Assembly (NCBI GenBank): GCA_030949985.1
Contig: JAUZRX010000064.1
Span: 1 to 64,000 of the forward strand
Direction: 5' to 3'
Source: Acidobacteriota bacterium
GTDB taxonomy: Bacteria > Acidobacteriota > Polarisedimenticolia > J045
Length of the DNA stretch: 64,000 bases
Shown here: positions 53,549 through 62,667 of the stretch, in pieces
How positions within the stretch are numbered: the first letter of the stretch is position 1
How the letters are laid out: each line of letters opens with the position of its first letter
Program-made: the position numbers and the translations under genes
The notes under the pieces: model-generated
What the model saw: the letters and a program-made list of their open reading frames with translations, nothing else
Database searches by the model: none
Told to the model about the DNA's origin: nothing

Positions 53549-55191
53549 TGCGCTCGGCTGACGTAGATCCGCAAACCCGGGCGGCGGCACCGAAGCCTTG
53601 GCGTCGGCGACTGGAAGCCTGCGCCATCAGCCTCGTCGGGGGAGTGCTGTGGTACCTGTCCGCACGCTGGACAGCGGCGGGTCCCCTGCTCGCCCTGGCC
53701 ATGGTGCTGCTGGTCACCCCCGCGGCCGTGGAACGCTGGCGGGCCCCCTTGTGGGGCTACCTGCCCGGCCAGCTGCTTTACGCCGTCGTCGGCCATCTTC
53801 CGGCCTACCGCTACGGCCTGGTGGGCCTGATCGTCTTTCCCCTGGCCATCACCTGGAGCTATGCCACTCAGGCCGTGGCCACCGGGATCCTGCGCCGCAC
53901 CACCCGCCTGCCGGCCTGGGTGACCGTTCCCCTCGGGCTGGGCGCCGGCGAGTGGCTTCGCCCCTGGCTGAATCCCGGCAACTTCAACATGTACCAGATC
54001 GGTTCTTTTCTCTTCGACTGGCCGATCTGGATCCAGTCGGCCGAACTGATCGGCGCACCGGCTCTCTCGGTTCTCGCGGCCCTTCCGTTCGCGGTAGGAG
54101 TCGAGGCCGTCCGCGCCGCCACGGGCACTTCGACCTGGCGTTCGGTGCGACGCGGCGCCGGACTGGCCCTGACGATCCTGGTACTGCTGGGATGTTATGG
54201 GGCCGTGCGCATCGGCCAGGTGTCCGGCGAGCCGGGCCCGCGACTGGCGGTGATCCAGCCCAGTCTGGATCACGGCCGCGACCTGACCGCAGGCGTCGTC
54301 ATCGCGCAGCAGCAGTTGACCGCCCAGTGGGTCGAACCCGGCGAGGTGGACATGGTGGTCTGGCCGGAGAACGCCATCCTCTCCGCCTACGACGTCCAGG
54401 CGGAGTACCACGGCGCCGTGGAATGGACGGCGGCGTCCCGACAGGCTCCGCTGCTCTTCGGCGCCCAGGGCATGGACCCGGTCGAACACCGTCGGCCGAC
54501 CAACACGGCCTACCTGGTCGCCCCCGACGGGGCCCTCCTCGGACGCTACGACAAGGTGGTCCTCTTTCCGTTCACCGAACGCCGCGTCTTCCCCGCTCTC
54601 GAGCGGGTCTGGCCCTGGATGTCGAAGCAGATCATCCGCCTGACCCTCGCGACCTGGCGCGACGCGCCCAACGGATGGGCGGCTCCCGCGCCGATTCCCA
54701 TGAGCGCGGAGGTGGGCGGCCGAACCTGGACGTTCTGGACGCCGATCTGCTACGAAACCTGCTACACCGATCCCGCCCGTGCGGCCCGCCGACGGGGGGC
54801 GCGGTTCTTCGTCAACCTCACTTCCGAAGGGTGGCTCGGCTGGGGACCGACCCACAACATGCTCGCCGTCAGTGTCCTGCGCGCGGTGGAGAACCGGGTC
54901 GGTGTCGTGCGCGGAGCCAACGCGGGGATTTCGGCGTTCATCCTGCCCTCGGGTCGTATCGATACTTACCTCCGGGGCCACAAGACGGGACGCCTGCTGC
55001 TGGAACCGGGCGTGGCCATACGAAGGGTCACGGCCGGTCCCCCTGAGCCGACCGTCTATGCCAGAATCGGTTTCTGGATCGACCAGCTCTGGATGATACT
55101 GGCGGTGGTCGCGGTCGCCCTCTCCCTCTGGCGACGGCGGCGAGAGCGGCGCCGGAAACGCCCCATGCGACTCGACCCGGAGGGGATGTGA
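53548..55191 (+). CDS. lnt: Apolipoprotein N-acyltransferase
   Basis: A 547-residue inner-membrane enzyme that adds the third acyl chain to lipoproteins. About six N-terminal TM segments (20-215) precede a nitrilase-like domain (230-480) with the catalytic triad: Glu in VVWPENAILS, Lys in GRYDKVVLFPFTE and Cys in PICYETCYTD. A final TM lies at about 510-530. Many lipoproteins in the window (secretin, Ig/PKD protein, M49-like peptidase) would be its substrates. Confidence 0.92.
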   Translation: MRSADVDPQTRAAAPKPWRRRLEACAISLVGGVLWYLSARWTAAGPLLALAMVLLVTPAAVERWRAPLWGYLPGQLLYAVVGHLPAYRYGLVGLIVFPLAITWSYATQAVATGILRRTTRLPAWVTVPLGLGAGEWLRPWLNPGNFNMYQIGSFLFDWPIWIQSAELIGAPALSVLAALPFAVGVEAVRAATGTSTWRSVRRGAGLALTILVLLGCYGAVRIGQVSGEPGPRLAVIQPSLDHGRDLTAGVVIAQQQLTAQWVEPGEVDMVVWPENAILSAYDVQAEYHGAVEWTAASRQAPLLFGAQGMDPVEHRRPTNTAYLVAPDGALLGRYDKVVLFPFTERRVFPALERVWPWMSKQIIRLTLATWRDAPNGWAAPAPIPMSAEVGGRTWTFWTPICYETCYTDPARAARRRGARFFVNLTSEGWLGWGPTHNMLAVSVLRAVENRVGVVRGANAGISAFILPSGRIDTYLRGHKTGRLLLEPGVAIRRVTAGPPEPTVYARIGFWIDQLWMILAVVAVALSLWRRRRERRRKRPMRLDPEGM

Positions 55192-56108
55192 ACTCTCAGC
55201 CGCTGGAAGCCGACCCCGCCCTCACCCCGGGGCCGCCCTCCGCCGAGCCGCCCGACAGCTACGTGCGGCGGGTGACCCGTTCGTCGGGCACGAGCTTCTA
55301 CTACGCCTTTCTCACCCTGCCGCGCCCCCGTCGCGAAGCGATCTTCGCCGTCTACGCCTTCTGCAAGGCAGTGGACTCCGCCGTGGACGAAGCGCCGGAC
55401 ATCGACAGCGCCCGGCGGGAACTCGACCACTGGCGCGGGCAACTGGAGGCCGCCTTCACGGGCCGGGCCAAAGACCCCATCGCCATCGAGGTCGGTCGGG
55501 TCTCCCGGGCCTTCACGCTGCCGCGAGCCCTGTTCGAAGCCGTGATCGCCGGTGTCGCCCTCGACCTCGAGCCACTGCGCTTCGACACATGGGAACGGCT
55601 CGGCAGCTACTGCGACCTGGTGGCCGGGGCGGTGGGCCAACTCTGTGTCCGTATCTTCGGTTGCGGCGATCCCTGGGCGGACGACTACGCGATCAAGCTC
55701 GGCCGAGCCCTGCAACTGACCAACATCCTGCGAGACCTGGGCCCCGACGCCCGCCGGGGCCGCTTCTACCTTCCCCTCGAGGACCTGCGCCGTTTCGATG
55801 TGGACGAGGCCGCTGTCATCGGCACAGCGGCCAACGACCAGCAGCGCCGGGGCCTGTTGCGCTTCGAGGCCGAGCGGGCCCGGCGCTACTTCGACGCCGC
55901 CCGGCAGGCGGGCCGGCGAGGCGGGCGGGATTTCTGCGCCGCCGAGGTGATGGGGGCGGTCTACCGGCGCCTGCTCGACCGCATCGTAGCGGCGGACTTC
56001 CCGACCTCCGGACCGGTGGTCCATGTTCCCCGCAGAGAGAAGCTGGCGCTGGCCGCCGCCACCTGGCTGCGGGTACGCCTGGCCCGCCGGCAAACCAGCC
56101 CCGATTGA
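55188..56108 (+). CDS. Squalene/phytoene synthase family, HpnD-like
   Basis: A 306-residue trans-isoprenyl diphosphate head-to-head synthase. Two aspartate motifs are present: AFCKAVDSAVDEA (about 59-71) and LQLTNILRDLGPDARRGRFY (about 178-197). The latter, with the basic ARRGR and following LPLEDL, resembles HpnD (presqualene diphosphate synthase of the hopanoid route); HpnC, HpnE or squalene-hopene cyclase are not in this window. The start GTG at 55188 overlaps the lnt stop (GTGA). Function could equally be in carotenoid synthesis. Confidence 0.82.
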   Translation: MNSQPLEADPALTPGPPSAEPPDSYVRRVTRSSGTSFYYAFLTLPRPRREAIFAVYAFCKAVDSAVDEAPDIDSARRELDHWRGQLEAAFTGRAKDPIAIEVGRVSRAFTLPRALFEAVIAGVALDLEPLRFDTWERLGSYCDLVAGAVGQLCVRIFGCGDPWADDYAIKLGRALQLTNILRDLGPDARRGRFYLPLEDLRRFDVDEAAVIGTAANDQQRRGLLRFEAERARRYFDAARQAGRRGGRDFCAAEVMGAVYRRLLDRIVAADFPTSGPVVHVPRREKLALAAATWLRVRLARRQTSPD

Positions 56109-56189
56109 TCGAAGCGCCCCGGGTTTGATATGGTCTGCCCACTTGGGCCTGCATCGCAGCCACCGCACTGGATTTCAAGGAGTCGACCG

Positions 56190-56558
56190 ATGGCGCTCTG
56201 TCCGGAATGCGGGGGGAGGCTAGGACCTTGGACCATGGCTCGCCCTACCCCGGGGCGACCGATCATCTGCCGCTGGTGCCGTTCGCACCTGGGTCTGGCT
56301 CGTTGGGCCCGCTGGCTGCGAGACGGCCTGCTGGCCGTCGGCGGCGCTTTCCTGGTCACCCGCCAGGTGGCGCTCTACCTGGACACGGGTGACCCGGTGG
56401 AACTCTTCTATCTCCTCGTGGCGGCGATTCCGCTCGTCGCCCTCGCAACCCTGGTGGAGTTTGCCGCTCCCCTGCGGACACGGGTACCGCGGGACTACCG
56501 CAAGTGGGAAACCGACCCCCAACCCGCGGCCCGGGTGCTACCCGCCGAGGAACGCTGA
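56190..56558 (+). CDS. Small zinc-ribbon membrane protein, function unknown
   Basis: A 122-residue protein. An N-terminal zinc ribbon is formed by CPECGGRLG and CRWCRSHLG. Two hydrophobic segments follow at about 45-60 and 73-92 (LFYLLVAAIPLVALATLVEF). A charged tail ends the protein. AAGGAG precedes the ATG at 56190. It stands between the prenyl synthase and FAH-family genes and has no recognised relatives. Confidence 0.6.
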   Translation: MALCPECGGRLGPWTMARPTPGRPIICRWCRSHLGLARWARWLRDGLLAVGGAFLVTRQVALYLDTGDPVELFYLLVAAIPLVALATLVEFAAPLRTRVPRDYRKWETDPQPAARVLPAEER

Positions 56559-56561
56559 TCG

Positions 56562-57212
56562 ATGCACCTGCCGGGCCGGGATGGCCCCTCGCGAGAGGTG
56601 GGCACGATCTATGGCCTGGGCCGTAACTTTGCGGCCCATGCCGCGGAGATGCGCGCGACCACCGAACCGGTCGTCTTCATCATGCCGCGCTCGGCCCTGC
56701 TTCCCGGCGGGGGCCGGGTGCGGCTTCCCGAGGGCTCGACGGAACTGCACCACGAGGTGGAACTGGTGCTCGCCCTGGGCCGGGGAGGCGCCAACCTGGG
56801 GCCCGAGGCGGCCGACGCGGCGATCGAGAGCCTGGCTCTCGGCCTCGACCTGACAGCCCGGGACCTGCAGGCCGAAGCCAAGAAGAAGGGCGCGCCCTGG
56901 GCCCGCAGCAAGGGGTTCGCCGGCGCCGCCCCCATCAGCCCGCTCCAGGACGCGACGGCCTTCCGGGGACGCTGGGGTGAAATCGACCTGCGCTGCACCG
57001 TCGAGGGCACCCTGCGCCAACAGGCCACCTGCGCCGAGATGATCCACGATCCTCCCGCCGTGGTGGCCCTGCTCTCGCGCTGGTTCCTGCTGGAACCGGG
57101 CGACCTGATCTTCACCGGCACTCCCGCCGGCGTCGGTCCCATCCGACCGGGGCAACGGGCCACCGCCGTCTCCCGTGCCCTGGGCGAGGAGCTGAGGGTC
57201 GAAGTCACCTGA
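56562..57212 (+). CDS. Fumarylacetoacetate hydrolase family protein
   Basis: A 216-residue FAH-fold enzyme. The metal site is visible in ELHHEVELVLALGRGG (two Glu) and GLDLTARDLQAEAKKKGAPW (Asp and the catalytic lysine region), with WARSKGFAGAAPISP and LLEPGDLIFTGTPAGVGPI. Members hydrolyse or decarboxylate 2-keto acids such as acylpyruvate or oxaloacetate. The substrate cannot be told from sequence. It starts 4 bases after the zinc-ribbon gene. Confidence 0.88.
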   Translation: MHLPGRDGPSREVGTIYGLGRNFAAHAAEMRATTEPVVFIMPRSALLPGGGRVRLPEGSTELHHEVELVLALGRGGANLGPEAADAAIESLALGLDLTARDLQAEAKKKGAPWARSKGFAGAAPISPLQDATAFRGRWGEIDLRCTVEGTLRQQATCAEMIHDPPAVVALLSRWFLLEPGDLIFTGTPAGVGPIRPGQRATAVSRALGEELRVEVT

Positions 57213-57236
57213 AGGCTCTTTTCGCACGCTCCCGCC

Positions 57237-57265
57237 ATGACAGGCTGCGCCCTCTCCGCTACCAT
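57237..57265 (+). promoter_or_regulatory. Possible promoter of tRNA-Ser
   Basis: ATGACA, a 17-base spacer, then TACCAT, with the -10 box about 47 bases before the tRNA 5' end. This is the same spacing as for tRNA-fMet. Confidence 0.5.
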
Positions 57266-57311
57266 CAGCACCCACCCCGCCGGCGCCCCGACCGGGCGCC
57301 GGCGGCCATGC

Positions 57312-57401
57312 GGAAGGGTGGCCGAGTGGACGAAGGCGGCGGTCTCGAAAACCGCTGTGCAGGCAACTGTACCGTGGGTTCGAATCCCACCCCTTCCGCC
57401 A
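57312..57401 (+). tRNA. tRNA-Ser (CGA)
   Basis: A 90-nt class II tRNA with encoded CCA and discriminator G73. The acceptor is GGAAGGG/CCCTTCC. The anticodon stem-loop GCGGT CTCGAAA ACCGC gives CGA, reading UCG. The long variable arm and GTGGGTTCGAATCCCAC T arm confirm it. Confidence 0.96.
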
Positions 57402-57473
57402 AATCGCGATGCTCCCTGCTGCCTCCCCAGGGCAGGCACCCCGGAGAGGCGGTGCTGAGCCCCCCGCGTCAGC

Positions 57474-57502
57474 TTGTTCGGAAAGTTTCGTCGTTTTATG
57501 CT
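57474..57502 (+). promoter_or_regulatory. Sigma-70-type promoter of the small Cys-rich gene and HD-GYP-like gene
   Basis: TTGTTC, an exact 17-base spacer, then TATGCT, about 85 bases before the GTG at 57587. It lies in an AT-rich patch after tRNA-Ser. Confidence 0.5.
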
Positions 57503-57586
57503 AAAGACCGGGATGGGCCGCGCCGGGCGACGGGATGCCCGGGGCAGGTCCGGCATCGGGTCCCGGCGGGCCGCCGGGAGCAGAGC

Positions 57587-57850
57587 GTGAGTCGTACCCC
57601 CAACGACACGGAGCCGACAGAGGGCGCGGGCGGCGAGAGCACCATTTTCGACCTGCTCACGGCCTACCACCGCAGCCTCGAGAACATGGCGGCCTGGCTC
57701 GACGAGGCCGGCTTCGAGGAGGTGGAACGCATGGGGATCGTCGATGCCTGGCAGGCGGAGATGACCGAGTGGTTTCGCTCCAAGGGGTACTGCTTTGCCT
57801 GCAACCGACGCCTGGAACTCTGCCACTGCGACGAGGGAGAGTCGCCTTAG
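57587..57850 (+). CDS. Small protein with C-terminal cysteine cluster
   Basis: An 87-residue protein, not recognised. A hydrophilic N-terminus leads to a helical part (LLTAYHRSLENMAAWLDEAG, then MGIVDAWQAEMTEWFRSKGY) and a compact C-terminal cluster CFACNRRLELCHC, likely a zinc-binding knuckle. The GTG at 57587 is supported by GGGAG 6 bases upstream. It precedes the HD-GYP-like gene by 24 bases and probably shares its promoter. Confidence 0.55.
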   Translation: MSRTPNDTEPTEGAGGESTIFDLLTAYHRSLENMAAWLDEAGFEEVERMGIVDAWQAEMTEWFRSKGYCFACNRRLELCHCDEGESP

Positions 57851-57874
57851 CGAGCCCCTCCCCGCGGCGGGGCG

Positions 57875-58852
57875 ATGGCACGACTGGCAGTGCTGGGTGG
57901 CGAGCGGGGCGACCAGCGCCCGTGGCGCCGCCGGCTCGAGGAGGCCGGCCACCAGCTGGAATCGGCCGCCAGCGTCGAGCTCCTGGCCCGCCGCTGGCCG
58001 GACACGGCCTACGACCTGCTGCTGCTCGATGGCCCCCACCCCCTGCTCACCCTGCACCGCCTCCAGCGACGGCTCTCGACGCTGGCCGTGCCCTGGTCCC
58101 GGCTTCCCGTGCTGCACCTTGGCGAGGCGTCGGAGATCGCCCAAGGGGATTTCCTCCTCTGCCACACCGGGCCTCCCGAGCCCTCGACCGTCTTCGCCGC
58201 CGTCGAAGTGCTGCTCCGCCTGGCCGCCTGCCTGGGCCATCCGGCCCGCCTCCCGGAGGTCGGGAGGCGTCGGCCGGGAGCGCTCGAACATGCCGCCCGG
58301 CACCTTCGCCGGCAACTGCTGGCCACCGTCGAGCAACGGGACGCCGGCATGCCCGGGCACGCTCAGCGGGTCGCAACACTGGCCTCCGCCCTCGGCCGGC
58401 GGCTGGGATTCGATTCCGAGAGCCTGACTCGAATCACCGAGGCCGCCCTGTGGCACGACATCGGCAAGCTGGCTCTTGGACCGGGCCTTTTGACCCACAC
58501 CCGGCGACTGGACCGGGAAGAGCGCAGGCGCGTGCGGCGCCATGCGCCCTGGGGCCATGCGCTGGTCGCGGCCTTGACCGGAGACCTGCGCCTGGCCCGG
58601 GTGGTCGCCCAGCATCACGAACGCCGGGACGGCGGCGGCTACCTCGGGCTGGCCGGCCGGCAGATCCTCCCCGAAGCGCGGGTGATCGCCATCGCCGAGG
58701 TTTGGGACTCCCTGACTTCCCCCCAGCTCTATCGGCCCGCCCTGGCACCGGCCCGGGCCTTCGAGGAGATTCGCCGGGAGACCTGGGGCGAAGAACTGGC
58801 CGCCCTCGAGGAGGAGGTCGCCCGCCCCGGGCGACTCACGCACCAGGGCTGA
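57875..58852 (+). CDS. HD-GYP-like domain protein with receiver-like N-terminus
   Basis: A 325-residue protein. The N-terminal 120 residues have a receiver-like alternation (ARLAVLGGERGD, YDLLLLDGPHP) but no convincing phospho-acceptor set. The HD domain (about 140-290) keeps ALWHDIGKLAL and the second histidine motif QHHERRDGGGYLGLAGRQIL. The signature GYP is GYL here. HD-GYP proteins hydrolyse cyclic-di-GMP; the metal-binding histidines are present, so activity is possible. It converges with the histidine kinase gene and overlaps it by 17 bases. Confidence 0.75.
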   Translation: MARLAVLGGERGDQRPWRRRLEEAGHQLESAASVELLARRWPDTAYDLLLLDGPHPLLTLHRLQRRLSTLAVPWSRLPVLHLGEASEIAQGDFLLCHTGPPEPSTVFAAVEVLLRLAACLGHPARLPEVGRRRPGALEHAARHLRRQLLATVEQRDAGMPGHAQRVATLASALGRRLGFDSESLTRITEAALWHDIGKLALGPGLLTHTRRLDREERRRVRRHAPWGHALVAALTGDLRLARVVAQHHERRDGGGYLGLAGRQILPEARVIAIAEVWDSLTSPQLYRPALAPARAFEEIRRETWGEELAALEEEVARPGRLTHQG

Positions 58853-60824
58853 GGCTGACGGACTGGCGCGCGGGCTGGGCGGGAGGCAAGAAGACCTGGA
58901 AGGTGGTCCCCTTCCCTTCCTCGCTGACGAAAGTCAGGATGCCACCGGCCTCTTCGACCATCATGCGACAGATCGACAACCCGAGACCCGAGCCGCCCGA
59001 GCGGGTCGTGAAATGGAAATCAAAGATCTTGTCCTGCACTTCCCGGGGAATGCCGGCACCCGTGTCCTCCACCTCGAAGGCCACCCGCTCGGCTCCCACG
59101 CGGGCCCGCAGAACGAGCCGGCCTCCGTCGGGCATGGCCTGCAAGGCGTTGAGCGCAAGGTTGAGCAGCACCTGCCGCAACCGTGCCGACGACAGGGCCA
59201 CCCGGCAATCCTCGCCGAAGAGCTCGGTGACCAGTTCCACCCCCTGGTGCCGGGCTTCCACCCGCAACAAGCGCCCCACCGAATCGAGCACCTGCACCAC
59301 AGGCGCCCGCGCCTCGCCCCGTTCTTCGGGGGCCGTGAGCTGCAACCATTCGGAGAGGATTTCCCGCAGGCGCGAGATTTCCTCGCGGACCACGTCCACC
59401 CGCTCACCGAGGCGCGATTCACCGGCCGGATCGGCCCGCACCACCTTGCGGCGCAACTGTTCGAGATGAACCGTGATCGCTCCCAGGGGGTTCTTCACCT
59501 CGTGGGCCACGCTGCCGGTCAGGCGCACGATGGTCTGCAGGCGGGAGGCTTCCCGCAGGTTACGCTCGAGACTCTCGATGGAGGCCCGGTCCTTGAGCAC
59601 CAGCATCAGCCCGGCTGTCCGATCACCGTCCCGCAGCACATAGGACGTGACCTGCACCGCAACCGGGCCGACCCAGGGAATACGCAATTGCAGCGGGTGC
59701 TCGCGCACCGCCCGCCCCCGGGTGAGGCCCGCGTCCAGCAGCTCTTTGAGGGAGAGGTTGCGCTCGACCACCGCAGCCACGCGCGCCAGACGGTCCTCGC
59801 CCTCCCCCCGACCGAGCTGGAACATCTCTTCGATTTGACGGTTGGCGATCACCGGTCGACCGTCGGGATCGACCAGGATCACCCCTTCCCGGAGCGCGTC
59901 GGAGAGCGAAGCCACCAGCAGGTCGTCCCGCCGCACCGACTCGCTGAGAGACTCGAGACGTTCCTCGATCATCGACAGGGCCTTGGCTCCGGCGCCCCGG
60001 GCGGGGGGCAGGCGCAGACCGCGAGCCATCGCCTCCAGCCGCCGCTGCAACGAGAAGACCCGGTTGGTGGCCCAGATGCCGAAGCCCAGACCCAGGATCG
60101 CCACCAGCCCCGCCAGGGCCGGCCCCCACAACCGCGGCTGATCGGGAACCACGAGGGTCGGGGGTTGGGGTGGGCGACCCACCACCCCGCCCACGTAGCG
60201 CAGGCGCACCACCCCGATGGGTTCACCCCGGGAGTTGGGCACCGCCAGGGAGAGTTCCACCACCGAACGCCCATCGCCTCGCTCACCGTCGATGCGGCGC
60301 ACCTGGGGCTCGACGATAGCCCGATCGAGACGGGCGATTTCTTCCGGGTCCGTGAAGGTGCGATCGACCACCATCGGATCGGAAGCGGCGACGATGCGAT
60401 GGTGCCGATCGACGATCAGCACGGACTCGAGCGGCCCTACCGGCGAGTCGTGCCAGGCGGGTTCCCGGTCCTTGCCGTAGACGAATTGCCACATCCGGCG
60501 CTGGAGGTGACGGAAGGCGGGGGTGCCTTCGGCCAATCCCTCGAGGCTCTCCACGTTCCACAGGAAAGGCGCGGCGATCTGCCGGGCGTGCTCCTGGACC
60601 ACCTGCAGGTACCACTCGTCGATGGCGCGGGTGAACGCGTCGTTCTGGCGCTCGAGATCCTGCTGAACGCGGGCCGCCATCTGCCGCGCATCGAGCAGGC
60701 TGAGGTAGACCACTCCCGCGAATACCGCGCCGAGCAAGACGAGAACGGTCGCCAGGGACAGACCCAGCGTAAAGCGCTGTGCGCGGGGCAAGACCCACCT
60801 CCACGTCAACCGGGAAAGCCGCAT
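58836..60824 (-). CDS. Sensor histidine kinase (NtrB/AtoS-like)
   Basis: A 662-residue membrane kinase. A TM at about 18-40 (FTLGLSLATVLVLLGAVFAG) and another near 235-255 (LAGLVAILGLGFGIWATNRV) bracket a periplasmic sensor domain. A PAS domain (DALREGVILVDPDGRPVIAN) precedes the phospho-acceptor HEVKNPLGAI and the ATPase motifs NLALNALQAM, DTGAGIP and GGSGLGLSI. The HEVKNPL type is shared by kinases that partner NtrC-type, sigma-54-activating regulators. No response regulator is adjacent. ATG at 60824 or 60830 is the likely start. Confidence 0.9.
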   Translation of the reverse strand: MRLSRLTWRWVLPRAQRFTLGLSLATVLVLLGAVFAGVVYLSLLDARQMAARVQQDLERQNDAFTRAIDEWYLQVVQEHARQIAAPFLWNVESLEGLAEGTPAFRHLQRRMWQFVYGKDREPAWHDSPVGPLESVLIVDRHHRIVAASDPMVVDRTFTDPEEIARLDRAIVEPQVRRIDGERGDGRSVVELSLAVPNSRGEPIGVVRLRYVGGVVGRPPQPPTLVVPDQPRLWGPALAGLVAILGLGFGIWATNRVFSLQRRLEAMARGLRLPPARGAGAKALSMIEERLESLSESVRRDDLLVASLSDALREGVILVDPDGRPVIANRQIEEMFQLGRGEGEDRLARVAAVVERNLSLKELLDAGLTRGRAVREHPLQLRIPWVGPVAVQVTSYVLRDGDRTAGLMLVLKDRASIESLERNLREASRLQTIVRLTGSVAHEVKNPLGAITVHLEQLRRKVVRADPAGESRLGERVDVVREEISRLREILSEWLQLTAPEERGEARAPVVQVLDSVGRLLRVEARHQGVELVTELFGEDCRVALSSARLRQVLLNLALNALQAMPDGGRLVLRARVGAERVAFEVEDTGAGIPREVQDKIFDFHFTTRSGGSGLGLSICRMMVEEAGGILTFVSEEGKGTTFQVFLPPAQPARQSVSLSPGA

Positions 60825-60975
60825 AACCATCTTCCCGGCGGGTGCATAACAAGCTGCGTCAACCCGCGACCCCGATCCGGCGCCCCTTCCGGCTCCAAAG
60901 ACTAGCACGAGCGCATCGGACTCGCGCTTGTGGCCCACCGGAAAGCTCCGTTATGCTGCGCCGCCCGAGGAGAGC

Positions 60976-62667
60976 ATGCGCCGATTCCCTCCCTCCATTC
61001 TCGCTGCCGCGGCCCTGACCCTGACCAGCGGCTGCTCCACGCCGCCTCCCGCCCCCGGGGAGGAGGCCCCGCAACTCGAACTCGTCGAAGGATTCGAAAG
61101 AGGTCTCGCGGATTTCGTTCCGGTGATCCTGGACGCGGATCTTTCGGCGCTGGACGAAACAGAACGAAAAGTCCTGGATCTGCTGATCACCGCCGCCCGG
61201 GCCATCGAGCCGGTCTACCGGCTCCAGGCGGATCGGGCCAATCCGCGCTATCGGCGGTGGCTCGAATCGATTCCCGGACGAAAAGGGCGCCAGGCGCTCG
61301 ACTACTTTGCGGTCCAGGCGGGAGTCTACCAGCGCCAGCTCGGCTGGAAGAGCTTCGTCCGCGGCGTCCCACCCCGCCCTCCGGGAGCGGGCTTCTACCC
61401 TCCGGACCTGGAGGAGGAGGCATTTCGCGCTTTCATCCGTGAACATCCCGACCGGGAGGCGGAGTTGATCTCCCAGACCACTGTCGTCCGGCACGGCGAG
61501 GAGGGGCTCGAAGGCGTGCCGTACTCCCGCGCCTTCCAGCAGGAGCTGGCCCCCGCCGCCACCGCCCTGCGGGAAGCCGCCCGCCTGACCGCCAGCGACG
61601 GACTCCGGCTCTACCTGGCGCGCCTGGCCGAAGCGCTGGAAAACGACCGTTGGCAACAGGCCGACCTGGCCTGGATGGACGTCGACGCCCCCGTGGAACT
61701 GGCCCTGGGCCCCTTCGAGGTCGCCGACGACCGGCTCTTCGGCTACAAGGCCGCTTTCGAGGCCTTCGTCACCGTGACCGACCGCGCCGCCACGGCTCGC
61801 CTGGCCCGACTCTCCGATCGACTCGACGATTTCGAAGGAGCGCTGCCCAAGCCTGCCGGCGGAATCCCGGAATCGCTGGGCCGAGCCCGGGATTCGCCGA
61901 TCCGGATCGCCGACCTGGTCTTTTCCGCCGGCCAGGCCCGTGCCGGCATCCAACCCGGCGCTTTCAACCTGCCCAACGACGACCTGGTGCGACAGATCAA
62001 GGGCTCGCGCAAGGTGATCCTGCGCAACGTGATCCAGGCCAAGTATCGCCGGACCCTGGTCCCCCTCGCCGAGCAACTGTTGGCCGAGGAGTTCAGCGTC
62101 GACGAAAACACCTTCATCGACCTGATCTTCTTCCATGAGCTGGCCCACAGCCTGGGTCCGGGTCGAGCCCGGACCCCGGGCCGGCCGGTCCTCGTGCACG
62201 AAGCCCTGCTCGAAACCTACGCCCCCATCGAAGAGGCCAAGGCCGAAGTGCTCGGCGCCTGGTGTCTGCTGGAACTGGACCGTCGGGGTGAGCAAAAAGT
62301 CGACCCGGCCACCCTGGCCGCCACGTGGGTCGCCGGCCTGTTACGCGCGTCACGCTTTGCCGGCGACTCGGCTCATGCCCGGGCGGCGACTCTCAGTCTG
62401 GGCCTGCTGGGCGAGGCCGGCATGCTGGTCCACGACCCCGCCCGCCGGAAGCTCGTGGTCCGCCCGGGTCGCCTGCGACCGGCCGTCGAAGGCATCGCCC
62501 GGCGGCTGCTGGAAATCCAGGCCGAGGGTGACCGGGAAGCCGCGCTGGAACTGCTCGAGCGTTATCCCCGCTTGCCCGGTGAGTTGGCCCTGGCTCTGAC
62601 CGAGCTGAAGGAGATTCCCGTGGACCTCAGGCCCGTCTATCCCATCGCCGGCGAGGCCCTCCCATGA
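60976..62667 (+). CDS. Lipoprotein peptidase, M49 (dipeptidyl-peptidase III)-like
   Basis: A 563-residue lipoprotein. The signal ends in the lipobox LTSGC (Cys20). The zinc motif HELAH lies at residues 387-391, followed by SLGPG. The second ligand motif IEEAKAE is at 418-424, giving the two-part site of the M49 group. M49 proper has HEXXGH, so this is the five-residue HEXXH variant. Family members release dipeptides or remain uncharacterised zinc hydrolases. AGGAG precedes the ATG at 60976. It overlaps the downstream transporter (ATGA), consistent with peptide breakdown outside and uptake. Confidence 0.75.
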   Translation: MRRFPPSILAAAALTLTSGCSTPPPAPGEEAPQLELVEGFERGLADFVPVILDADLSALDETERKVLDLLITAARAIEPVYRLQADRANPRYRRWLESIPGRKGRQALDYFAVQAGVYQRQLGWKSFVRGVPPRPPGAGFYPPDLEEEAFRAFIREHPDREAELISQTTVVRHGEEGLEGVPYSRAFQQELAPAATALREAARLTASDGLRLYLARLAEALENDRWQQADLAWMDVDAPVELALGPFEVADDRLFGYKAAFEAFVTVTDRAATARLARLSDRLDDFEGALPKPAGGIPESLGRARDSPIRIADLVFSAGQARAGIQPGAFNLPNDDLVRQIKGSRKVILRNVIQAKYRRTLVPLAEQLLAEEFSVDENTFIDLIFFHELAHSLGPGRARTPGRPVLVHEALLETYAPIEEAKAEVLGAWCLLELDRRGEQKVDPATLAATWVAGLLRASRFAGDSAHARAATLSLGLLGEAGMLVHDPARRKLVVRPGRLRPAVEGIARRLLEIQAEGDREAALELLERYPRLPGELALALTELKEIPVDLRPVYPIAGEALP

